The notes under the pieces were generated by a model that was not told the origin of the DNA, searched no databases, and was given only the letters and a program-made list of their open reading frames with translations. From Candidatus Zixiibacteriota bacterium (GTDB lineage Bacteria > Zixibacteria > MSB-5A5 > GN15 > JAAZOE01): a stretch of 64,000 nt of DNA. Made by a program: the position numbers and the translations under genes. Position 1 is the first letter of the stretch, and every line of letters begins with the position of its first letter. The stretch lies in NCBI GenBank assembly GCA_023138975.1, contig JAGLON010000004.1, positions 1-64,000 on the forward strand, read 5' to 3'. This document shows, one piece after another, positions 35,804-43,497 of the stretch.

Positions 35804-35816
35804 AAAGGTTTCAGAC

Positions 35817-35844
35817 ATTATATAAACTATGAATCCGGTGTCAA
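35817..35844 (-). promoter_or_regulatory. Consensus promoter of pyrR-pyrB-pyrC
   Basis: On the minus strand TTGACA (35839-35844) and TATAAT (35817-35822) are separated by 16 bases, both perfect consensus boxes. The transcript would begin near 35810, giving a leader of about 115 bases. Confidence 0.9.
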
Positions 35845-35858
35845 GTCTTTATTTTTCA

Positions 35859-37397
35859 TCATTTGAGCATATCACTCATTCGAGAAGTTATCACACTTTC
35901 GCAATTCTCTATTTGATATTGTATTACCGCTGGGATATCAACCGTTTCTTTATACTTGTCCATGGTAAAAAATTCTATCAACCCACCCTCGTAATCAACC
36001 CGGCCATCTTTCAAATATATTATCCTTTCAGAGACCTCTCCGATTACATCGCTATTGTGTGAAATGATAACTACCGCTTTGGCCAACTGTTTGAGATTGC
36101 GAACCATTTCAATAAACCCGAAAACACCTTCATCGTCCAGCCCGCAGGTTGGCTCGTCAAAAATGAGAACATCCGCGTCTAATGCCAAAATTATCGCGAA
36201 GGCCAACTTGCGCGCCTCGCCTCCGGACAATGAATGCGGATCGCGGTTTTTGAATACAGAATAGTCTAATCCGGCGAATTCCAAACTCTCTCTGACCCTG
36301 GCCTTAACCAAAGCATCACTTGCAACTTTAACCTTAACCCCATAAGCGACCTCATCATATACTGTTTCCAGATAAAACTGACGCTCCGGCTGTTGAAAGC
36401 ACATTACCGCTTTTATATTTGAATCAGAAAAGGAAACTTCTCCCGATTCCGGGCCAAGGAGACCACATATAACTTGAGCGATGGTCGATTTTCCTGCCCC
36501 CGAACTTCCCATCAAGGTCACGATTTCACCCCTAAATACAGAGAGAGACAAATCAAAAACAACCCTGTTATTGGCCTCTTTGTCATAGCTATAGTTTACG
36601 TTTTGAAGCTCAAGAATAGTTTCCTGTCTGTTATTGGCTATAGTTTCTTTTTTCTTTGGAGCTTCTGCCATATGGTGAGTTAAATATTTCAATGGAGGAC
36701 TTATATGGTTTGATTCAATAAACTCAGAATCGGAAAAGATTTCCTCCGGGCTGCTGTCCCTCAGAATACTTCCCTTCCCAATTATTAGAATCCGTTTATA
36801 TTTCTCGGCCACTCGGGCAAACTGAGTAACACGAAGGACAATAATATCAGGGTTCGCTTGGGTAATTTCTTCCAGTGTTCTATTAAGAAGCTGAGCTCCA
36901 GTATAATCAAGATATGACGCCGGTTCATCCAAGAACAGGATGTCCGGCTTTGAAGCAATTAATCCAGCCAGTGACAGCCGTTGTTTTTCTCCTCCGGACA
37001 GTTGCCAGACCAGGCGCTGCCGAAAATTTTCCAGATGGAACGAATTCAGCGTGGCATTAACAATCTCATTCATGAGAATCGGGTTCATGTTTTGGTTTTC
37101 GAGAGCGAACGCGACTTCCCGCTCAACCGTTGTTGCCACTAGTCCGTTATCAGGGTCCTGAAATAAAAACCCGACTATTGGAGAATTGCCGTTTGATTCC
37201 GATCCGTTTAATTTTATTTGGCCGCTTTGCGGTTTGATAATTCCCGCCAGTAACATTCCCAGCGTCGTTTTACCGCTTCCATTGCCGCCCATAACGGCCA
37301 GATGCTCACCAGGTTGTACAGTAAACGAGACATTACTCAGGATCGGTTGGGAACCGTCCTTGTGATAGGAAAAAGTTGTTTGGTCAAATATAATCAC
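35859..37397 (-). CDS. Double-ATPase ABC protein, energy-coupling factor type (EcfA-EcfA fusion)
   Basis: 512 residues with two ABC ATPase domains. In the first, Walker A is GGNGSGKTT and the signature is LSGGEKQR, followed by ILFLDEPASYLD. In the second, Walker A is SSGAGKST and the signature is LSGGEARK, followed by IFDEPTCGLDDEG. The domain type is that of cobalt/ECF transporters driving vitamin or metal uptake. No EcfT or substrate-binding S subunit is encoded nearby, so partners must be elsewhere. In the first domain the Walker-B-proximal and H-loop region reads VLRVTQFARVAEK, where a His is expected, so that site may be impaired. It follows the gcv terminator. Confidence 0.85.
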   Translation of the reverse strand: MIIFDQTTFSYHKDGSQPILSNVSFTVQPGEHLAVMGGNGSGKTTLGMLLAGIIKPQSGQIKLNGSESNGNSPIVGFLFQDPDNGLVATTVEREVAFALENQNMNPILMNEIVNATLNSFHLENFRQRLVWQLSGGEKQRLSLAGLIASKPDILFLDEPASYLDYTGAQLLNRTLEEITQANPDIIVLRVTQFARVAEKYKRILIIGKGSILRDSSPEEIFSDSEFIESNHISPPLKYLTHHMAEAPKKKETIANNRQETILELQNVNYSYDKEANNRVVFDLSLSVFRGEIVTLMGSSGAGKSTIAQVICGLLGPESGEVSFSDSNIKAVMCFQQPERQFYLETVYDEVAYGVKVKVASDALVKARVRESLEFAGLDYSVFKNRDPHSLSGGEARKLAFAIILALDADVLIFDEPTCGLDDEGVFGFIEMVRNLKQLAKAVVIISHNSDVIGEVSERIIYLKDGRVDYEGGLIEFFTMDKYKETVDIPAVIQYQIENCESVITSRMSDMLK

Positions 37398-37402
37398 TGC
37401 AA

Positions 37403-37435
37403 TAAAAAACCGATGCCGTCTAAAACGACACCGGT
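37403..37435 (-). terminator. Intrinsic terminator ending the gcv operon
   Basis: A 10-bp stem with two G-U type pairs (37409-37418 with 37426-37435, loop of seven) is followed on the minus strand by six T. It lies between gcvPB and the ATPase gene. Confidence 0.88.
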
Positions 37436-37455
37436 TTTGCTAATAGAGTTTTTCA

Positions 37456-38904
37456 TTAGTCCTGATAGTTAACATCAAGAGTTTTAGTAGCTTTTACTTC
37501 ATCGAGTCGTCTGACCGGCGTAGTATATGGCGCGCCTTTAACCATTTCGGCATCAGAACTAATCTCTTCGTCTATTTTTAACATCGTATCCACAAAATAG
37601 TCGAGCATATCTTTGGATTCGGTTTCCGTTGGTTCAATCATAATCGCCTCGGGAATGATCAGCGGAAAATATATTGTCGGCGCGTGAATACCATAATCTA
37701 ATAGCCGCTTAGCGATATCAGACGTCCTTGCGCCTTTCTTCTTTTGAAGATTACCCGAAAGAACAAATTCATGCTGGCAGATTCTATCGTTCGGTAATTC
37801 GTATGTTCCTTTCAGGCGCTCCTTGAGATAATTGGCATTCAAAACCGCGTTTTCAGACACTCGCTTCAAACCTACCGCGCCTAAATGACGGATATAGGTA
37901 TAGGCCCGAACCATTATGCCAAAATTACCATAGAAACTGTGCATCCGGCCGATACTATCGGGACGATCATAATCCAGATAATATTCATCTCCCCGCTTCT
38001 CAACAACCGGAGTCGGTAAAAAGGGAATCAATTCATCGGTAATACCAAGAGCTCCGGCTCCGGGACCGCCGCCGCCGTGAGGAGTTGACATCGTCTTATG
38101 TAAATTATAATGGACGATATCAAAACCCATGTCAGCCGGACGAGCCTGCCCTAACAGCGCGTTTAGATTGGCGCCGTCCATATACAGAAGACCTCCGGCA
38201 TCGTGAACAATTTTTGCTATTTCCTCAATCTCAGATTCGAACAATCCCAACGTATTGGGATTAGTAATCATAATTCCAGCCGTATCCTCATCCATAACTT
38301 CGCGGATATGATCGGCAGAGATCATGCTATTCTCCGTAGATTTAAACTGAGCAACCTGATATCCGGAAAGAATCACCGAGGCTGGGTTGGTACCATGAGC
38401 AGAATCGGGAATCAGAATTTTCTTACGAACGTTGCCTCGTTTTTTCATTGCCGCTCGAATTAATAAAAGTCCCATTAATTCGCATTGCGCCCCTGCCACC
38501 GGCTGCACCGTCGCCCTATTAAATCCGGTGATGCGAGCCAGCAAGTCAGCCAGCTCATACATCAATTCAAGCGCCCCTTGACAGTTTTCACTACCGGTAA
38601 GCGGATGAAGATTTGCAAAACCCGGCAACCCCGCAGCGGCATCGTTGACTTTCGGGTTGTATTTCATCGTACAGGAACCCAGTGGATAAAACCCTCTGTC
38701 AATATGATGATTTCTTAAAGAGAGTTCTATATAGTGGCGCACCAATTCCGGCTCAGATTGTTCCGGTAATAGCGGTTCTTCTTTTCGCCGAAATTGTTCT
38801 GGTATCAGATTATCTACTGCGCTGTCCCCTATTTTAGTAACAGGCAGCGAGAAACCGGTTCGTCCCGGTCGAGATTTTTCATATACAACTTTGAAGTCAG
38901 ACAT
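37456..38904 (-). CDS. gcvPB: Glycine dehydrogenase (decarboxylating) subunit 2 (P protein, C-terminal half)
   Basis: 482 residues of a PLP-dependent fold type I enzyme. The cofactor Lys is in DIVHYNLHKTMSTPHGGGGP. Upstream are YPLGSCTMKYNP and AGAQCELMGLL, and the C-terminal part has APTIYFPLIIPEAIMIEPTE. With GcvPA it decarboxylates glycine and passes the aminomethyl group to lipoyl-GcvH. The split P-protein form is usual in many anaerobes and thermophiles. It is the last gene of the operon, 4 bases after the thioredoxin-like gene. Confidence 0.97.
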   Translation of the reverse strand: MSDFKVVYEKSRPGRTGFSLPVTKIGDSAVDNLIPEQFRRKEEPLLPEQSEPELVRHYIELSLRNHHIDRGFYPLGSCTMKYNPKVNDAAAGLPGFANLHPLTGSENCQGALELMYELADLLARITGFNRATVQPVAGAQCELMGLLLIRAAMKKRGNVRKKILIPDSAHGTNPASVILSGYQVAQFKSTENSMISADHIREVMDEDTAGIMITNPNTLGLFESEIEEIAKIVHDAGGLLYMDGANLNALLGQARPADMGFDIVHYNLHKTMSTPHGGGGPGAGALGITDELIPFLPTPVVEKRGDEYYLDYDRPDSIGRMHSFYGNFGIMVRAYTYIRHLGAVGLKRVSENAVLNANYLKERLKGTYELPNDRICQHEFVLSGNLQKKKGARTSDIAKRLLDYGIHAPTIYFPLIIPEAIMIEPTETESKDMLDYFVDTMLKIDEEISSDAEMVKGAPYTTPVRRLDEVKATKTLDVNYQD

Positions 38905-38908
38905 TGCT

Positions 38909-39865
38909 TCAGTTATTTTCCTCTTCTTGGGGAGGATTCTCTATTTTATCGATCTGCCCAGTCACCCATTCCACTTCGGAAGATTCGGGGAACTTGGTAA
39001 GAAAATCCTTATAATACTTTATCGCTTCATCTTTGTTTCCGGCCAAATCATTGCAGTATGCCACATAAATAACCGCTTCAGATATCAAGTCCGATTCGGG
39101 ATGTATTTTTTGAAACTCTTTAAATGCGGCTATCGACTCCTCAAACTTATCCGCCCGTCGCAAGGCATACGCCTTGGCAAATAAAGCATCATCAAAAAGA
39201 TCTGATTCAGGATATGTTTTCCTGAAAGTATCGAAGACTTCCATTGCAGAGGTAATCTGTTTGGCTCGTATTTTCATCTGCCCCATATTATACAGGGCGC
39301 TATCGGAATACCCCTTCTTATTGCTCGGATCGTTTTGCAGGATTTTCCTATAATAGCTTTCGGCCTTGGTAAACATTTTCCGGCCGGTATACTTATCTGC
39401 GATTTTGGCATAGAGCGGCATAGTTATGGCTGTATCTGCCTGACGGAGGAAATCAGCCAGAGTATTTCGATCGGCCAGATAATCATTGATTATCTCAATA
39501 AACTCTTCCGGAGGCGCATAACCATAAACCCGGTCTATTTCGGTGCCGTCGGCATTCGTCAGAATCACGGTGGGATATCCGGCGATCCCATACTTTTGCG
39601 CTAATAGCGTGTCGGCTTTGCCGTCAACTTTTACATTGATCATTTTACTCACAAGCTCTATCACTTCTTCGTTTCGATACGTCACGGTATCGAGGACTGT
39701 GCACCACGGTCACGTGGGTGACTTAAACGTTATTAGAATTTTCTTATTGCTGTCGCCCGCCTTTTTAAGCGCATTGTCGTACGTATCCTCAAACGAGATT
39801 TTTCCGGCTGTCACAATTCCAGCCAATAGGAATACGGCAATAACAGTAATCAGTGTTCTCTTCAT
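38909..39865 (-). CDS. Predicted exported selenoprotein: thioredoxin-fold (UxxC) plus TPR domain, with in-frame TGA
   Basis: Read through one TGA (39710-39712), the frame from ATG 39865 gives 318 residues. There is a signal peptide (about 1-20), a thioredoxin-like domain and TPR-type repeats (about 140-300). The TGA is codon 52, in SPT-U-PWC-TVLD, with Cys55 at the second position. It aligns with the first Cys of CxxC in thioredoxin relatives of the form WCGWCKxxDxxTFxDxEVI; downstream the same spacing reads LDTVTYRNEEVI. YPTVIL, the cis-Pro motif, follows. A perfect hairpin stands 16 bases after the TGA. GAGAGG precedes the ATG and overlaps the upstream stop. The downstream part alone (GTG 39685) would lack a signal peptide and active site. 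A nonsense mutation or read error is the alternative. Confidence 0.78.
39674..39693 (-). promoter_or_regulatory. Candidate bacterial SECIS element
   Basis: On the minus strand, TCGATAC-CGTGAC-GTATCGA forms a perfect 7-bp stem with a six-base loop. It begins 16 bases after the TGA at 39710-39712, and the loop's G at its second position is 25 bases downstream. Bacterial SECIS hairpins have a short stem, a small apical loop with G in the first two positions and a spacing of roughly 16-37 bases (established knowledge). A competing hairpin with the TGA in its loop (39704-39717) also exists. Confidence 0.7.
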
Positions 39866-39874
39866 CGAAACCTC

Positions 39875-40204
39875 TCAATCTTCTGGGGCAAAATCCTGAG
39901 AATTATCCTTGTTTTTCGAACCGATAAATACTTTAACCGCCTCACGGGCTTCCTCTTCATACTCTGCGGGAACTTTTATCTTAAACGTTTCTGACTTTCC
40001 CGAATACATGTAGGTCAGCGGTAAACCGGCTGTTCCCAAAACTCCCGGACTGGCGTCAAGCACCACTGGAATCTCATAAGATTTCAAGCCATTTACAGCA
40101 AACTCAGCTTCCATTCGCTGAGTGCATTCGGCAATGACAACCCAGACAGACTTCTGATTGACGTCCTCATTGCCGTTACGATATTCATTGTTATTTTCAG
40201 CCAT
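39875..40204 (-). CDS. DUF2007-like small protein
   Basis: A 109-residue soluble protein. After a polar N-terminus it reads VWVVIAECTQRMEAEFAVNGLKS. Then come IPVVLDASPG and FKIKVPAEYEEEAREAVKVFIG, the pattern of DUF2007/putative signal-transducing domains (a short ferredoxin-like fold of PII-like shape). No enzymatic role is known. It sits between gcvPA (24 bases upstream) and the selenoprotein gene (9 bases downstream), within the gcv operon. Confidence 0.72.
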   Translation of the reverse strand: MAENNNEYRNGNEDVNQKSVWVVIAECTQRMEAEFAVNGLKSYEIPVVLDASPGVLGTAGLPLTYMYSGKSETFKIKVPAEYEEEAREAVKVFIGSKNKDNSQDFAPED

Positions 40205-40228
40205 TATAAAACCTGCTTTACTGAACTC

Positions 40229-41569
40229 TTATCTGGTTTTTTGTGCCGAAAGGAAAGCAACAAATTTGTCGCAATCGGTGAAAGTATTGACCTCGGTAAC
40301 AGCTATCAACAATCGATTTTCATAGCCGGGATAATAACGCCCCAAATCTATTCCGGCGGCGACACCCACTTCCGCAGCGCCCTGTATTACCTCATTGGCC
40401 GGCACCGGAGTTTCTACGACAAACTCTTTGAAGAAGGGTGAGTTGTTCCAGACAGAGTATCCTTTTATATCATTAATCTTATCTGCCAAATAATGCGCTC
40501 GTTCTGTCGAAAGCCGGGCAATCCGCGGAATGCCCTGCCGCCCCATCATCGACATAAAGATCGTCGCAGCGGTAGCGCAGAGTGCTTCATTCGTACATAT
40601 ATTAGAGGTAGCTTTATCACGGCGAATATGCTGTTCACGAGTCTGCAGGGTCAGAACAAATCCCGGTTTGCCATCCACATCGGTCGTTCGCGCCGCGAGA
40701 CGCCCTGGAATCTTCCGGATAAACTTCTTCTTACAGGCAAACAACCCCAGTAAAGGGCCGCCAAAATTCTGAGAAAGACCAAGCCCCTGACCCTCGCCGA
40801 CAAAAATATCGGCATTGTATTCCGCCGGAGTTTTCAATATCCCCAGTGAAATCGGATCGGCAACGGTAATAAACAGACCGCCCGCATCATGTATCGCCTT
40901 CTCACCACGCTCTAAGTCCTCAAGGTAGCCAAAGTAATTCGGCTGCCCTAAAATCAAACAAGCGCAGGAATCGTCTATCATTTTTTCAAGTTCATTAAAA
41001 TCAGTCTGGCCGTTTTTTGACGGTAAAATAATAATTTCAAGATCAAGACCCGAGATAGTGGAACGCATGACTTCCCGATAATGAGGATTGACTGTATCGG
41101 AAATAACTATTTTGTTTCGTTTTGTGTAACCTGATGCCAGGATTGCCGCCTCAGTCATTGACGTTGCCCCATCATACATAGAGGCATTGGCAACATCCAT
41201 TCCGGTCAAACGGCAAATATGCGTTTGGAACTCATAAATAACCTGCAGTGTCCCCTGAGCCACTTCCGCCTGATAAGGCGTATAGGCTGTCGCAAATTCA
41301 GGTCTCATTACTATCGATGAGATAACCGGCGGGACATAATGATTGTAAATCCCACCACCTGTAAATGATATTTTGGACAACCGGTTTTTTGCGGCCATCT
41401 CTTCGAGATGGCGCATCAATTCCGGTTCGGACAGAGCTGGAGGCACATCCAGCAATTCTTTCAGGCGCAGGTTTTCCGGAATTATTTTGAATAAGTCCGA
41501 AATGCTGGAAACGCCAACGCTGTCCAACATCTTTTTTTGATCTTCTTCACTATTTGGTATATATGGCAT
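40229..41569 (-). CDS. gcvPA: Glycine dehydrogenase (decarboxylating) subunit 1 (P protein, N-terminal half)
   Basis: 446 residues matching the N-terminal half of the P protein. Typical segments are FTGGGIYNHYVPPVIS, the opening YTPYQAEVAQGTLQVIYEFQ, MDVANASMYDGATSMTEA, FVGEGQGLGLSQNFGGPLLG and REQHIRRDKATSNICTNEAL. It forms the heterotetramer with GcvPB and has no PLP-binding Lys itself. It follows gcvH after 3 bases. gcvT and the dihydrolipoamide dehydrogenase are not in the window. Confidence 0.97.
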   Translation of the reverse strand: MPYIPNSEEDQKKMLDSVGVSSISDLFKIIPENLRLKELLDVPPALSEPELMRHLEEMAAKNRLSKISFTGGGIYNHYVPPVISSIVMRPEFATAYTPYQAEVAQGTLQVIYEFQTHICRLTGMDVANASMYDGATSMTEAAILASGYTKRNKIVISDTVNPHYREVMRSTISGLDLEIIILPSKNGQTDFNELEKMIDDSCACLILGQPNYFGYLEDLERGEKAIHDAGGLFITVADPISLGILKTPAEYNADIFVGEGQGLGLSQNFGGPLLGLFACKKKFIRKIPGRLAARTTDVDGKPGFVLTLQTREQHIRRDKATSNICTNEALCATAATIFMSMMGRQGIPRIARLSTERAHYLADKINDIKGYSVWNNSPFFKEFVVETPVPANEVIQGAAEVGVAAGIDLGRYYPGYENRLLIAVTEVNTFTDCDKFVAFLSAQKTR

Positions 41570-41572
41570 ATT

Positions 41573-41965
41573 TTATTCTTCTATAAGCTCATTATATTGC
41601 TCGGCTGTTAAAAGCCCGTCCAGTTCTCCGGAATCGCTAACTTTTATCTTTAGCATCCATCCGTCACCATATGGATCGCTGTTAATTACACCAGCATCCT
41701 CTTCAATCATACCATTTACGTCATCAATTGTTCCGGTGACGGGAGAAAACATTTCAGAGACGGCTTTTACAGCCTCGATAGTCCCGAAAACATCCATTTG
41801 TTTAACCTCGGTACCGGACTCAGGCAGCTCGACAAAAACGATATCGCCCAGTTCACCTTGAGCATAATCAGTTATACCGATTATAATAATATCCCCTTCA
41901 ACACGAACCCACTCGTGTTCTTTGGTATATAGTAAATCTGCAGGAATATTCACATTGCCTCCCAA
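41573..41965 (-). CDS. gcvH: Glycine cleavage system H protein
   Basis: 130 residues of the lipoyl-carrier fold with YTKEHEWVRVEGD, ITDYAQGELGDIVFVELPE and the lipoylation Lys67 in FGTIEAVKAVSE. The C-terminus has DPYGDGWMLKIK. It shuttles the aminomethyl intermediate between P, T and L proteins. It is second in accC-gcvH-gcvPA. Confidence 0.97.
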   Translation of the reverse strand: MGGNVNIPADLLYTKEHEWVRVEGDIIIIGITDYAQGELGDIVFVELPESGTEVKQMDVFGTIEAVKAVSEMFSPVTGTIDDVNGMIEEDAGVINSDPYGDGWMLKIKVSDSGELDGLLTAEQYNELIEE

Positions 41966-41997
41966 AAATTATAAAATCATCCCGATATCAGGCTTCA

Positions 41998-43359
41998 TTA
42001 TTTAGTCAATCCCGCTTCTTCTCGCAGGCATTTCTCAATAAATGATGTGTCAAAATTACCTGAACTGAAATCAGGATGGGATAAAATCAGTTTTTGAAAA
42101 TCTATCGTTGTCGGAATTCCTTCAATAATAAACTCATCAAGAGCCGTCAACGTCTTACGTATTGCATCTTGTCTGTTGTTGCCGCGAACAATTAATTTTC
42201 CAATCATAGAGTCATAGTACGGCGGAATCACATATTGTGCATAGGCATGAGTATCAACACGAACACCGTTACCGCCGGGAAGATTGAACGAAGTTATCTT
42301 GCCCGGTCCGGGGCGGAATCCTTTGCTTGGATCTTCAGCATTGATACGGCATTCAATAACATGCCCCCTAAAAGTCACATCCTCTTGCTTCAAACTGAGT
42401 TGAATCCCGGCTGCAATTTTAATCTGCTCAGCGACAATATCAATACCGGTTAATTCCTCAGTAACCGGATGCTCTACCTGTACCCGGGTATTCATTTCCA
42501 TAAAATAGAAACTACCGCTATTATCAACCAGGAACTCAACCGTACCGGCTCCGCGATATCCAACCGCTGATGCGCCCTTAATAGCCGCTTCGCCCATACG
42601 AGCCCGTAATTCGGCATTCACAATCGGTGAGGGTGATTCCTCGAGCAGTTTTTGATGACGTCTCTGAACTGAGCAATCCCGCTCACCCAAATGTATAATG
42701 TTTCCGAAATTATCACCCAAGAGTTGGATTTCAACATGATGCGGGTTGATTATAACCTTTTCTAAGTATAAGGAATCGTCGTTGAAAGCAGCAGCCGACT
42801 CGGATCGAGCCATATTAAACGCGGTTTCCAATTCCTCGGGAGCACTGGCAATGCGCATTCCGCGCCCTCCGCCGCCAGCCGACGCTTTAAGAAGGACAGG
42901 ATACCCAACTGTATTGGCTATTTCCGCCGCAGTATCAACATCCTTTACCAATCCGTCAGAACCCGGAATTATCGGTACGTTGGCTTTCTTCATCATTTCT
43001 TTGGCTTGGGCTTTGGCACCCATTTGGCGAATCATTTGTCCCGTTGGTCCGATAAAGGTAATCTTGCATTCTTCGCAGATATCGGCAAATTCGGCGTTTT
43101 CGGCCAAAAAACCGTATCCGGGGTGAATGGCATCGGCATTTGTAACTTCCGCAGCAGCAATAATCCGCTTTAGGTCCAGATATGACAATGTCGCCAGGGG
43201 CGGCCCAATGCAAACATCTTCATCAGCAAATCGAACATGTAGAGAGTCAGCATCAGCTTCCGAATATACAGCTACCGTTTTTATACCTAAGTTCCGGCAG
43301 GCTCTGATAATACGCAGAGCTATTTCCCCGCGATTGGCTATCAATACTTTCTTAATCAA
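41998..43359 (-). CDS. accC: Acetyl-CoA carboxylase, biotin carboxylase subunit
   Basis: A 453-residue ATP-grasp enzyme that carboxylates the biotin of AccB. It starts with [23 protein letters not shown] opens the chain, with [32 protein letters not shown] for [21 protein letters not shown] and [17 protein letters not shown]. It has its own promoter upstream and is followed by gcvH after 32 bases. That makes it the first gene of a mixed fatty-acid/glycine operon. Confidence 0.97.
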   Translation of the reverse strand: MIKKVLIANRGEIALRIIRACRNLGIKTVAVYSEADADSLHVRFADEDVCIGPPLATLSYLDLKRIIAAAEVTNADAIHPGYGFLAENAEFADICEECKITFIGPTGQMIRQMGAKAQAKEMMKKANVPIIPGSDGLVKDVDTAAEIANTVGYPVLLKASAGGGGRGMRIASAPEELETAFNMARSESAAAFNDDSLYLEKVIINPHHVEIQLLGDNFGNIIHLGERDCSVQRRHQKLLEESPSPIVNAELRARMGEAAIKGASAVGYRGAGTVEFLVDNSGSFYFMEMNTRVQVEHPVTEELTGIDIVAEQIKIAAGIQLSLKQEDVTFRGHVIECRINAEDPSKGFRPGPGKITSFNLPGGNGVRVDTHAYAQYVIPPYYDSMIGKLIVRGNNRQDAIRKTLTALDEFIIEGIPTTIDFQKLILSHPDFSSGNFDTSFIEKCLREEAGLTK

Positions 43360-43385
43360 AAGCTTCCTTTCTTTTTAAGTTGATT

Positions 43386-43414
43386 AAAATAACCAATACT
43401 GGCGCATATTTCAA
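43386..43414 (-). promoter_or_regulatory. Promoter of accC-gcv operon
   Basis: On the minus strand TTGAAA (43409-43414) and TATTTT (43386-43391) are separated by 17 bases. It lies between the pilT terminator and the accC start. No glycine-riboswitch fold was recognised in the short leader. Confidence 0.6.
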
Positions 43415-43436
43415 CTAAACAAAACAGATTTTCAAT

Positions 43437-43470
43437 AAAAAAAACCGCCTGTTTTTAGAAAACAGACGGT
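43437..43470 (-). terminator. Intrinsic terminator after pilT
   Basis: A 12-bp stem (43444-43455 with 43459-43470, one G-U pair) with a loop of three is followed on the minus strand by seven T. It separates the accB-pilT transcript from accC. Confidence 0.9.
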
Positions 43471-43497
43471 ATTATTTTATCAATCTTATAGATTGTG

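Noticed and set aside
38909-39685. A complete short protein starting at GTG 39685
   Set aside because: It would begin inside the thioredoxin domain after the active site, without signal peptide or ribosome-binding site; the upstream frame across the TGA explains both.
43360-43437. Glycine riboswitch before the accC-gcv operon
   Set aside because: Only about 75 bases lie between terminator and start and they are A+T-rich with no paired aptamer pattern.
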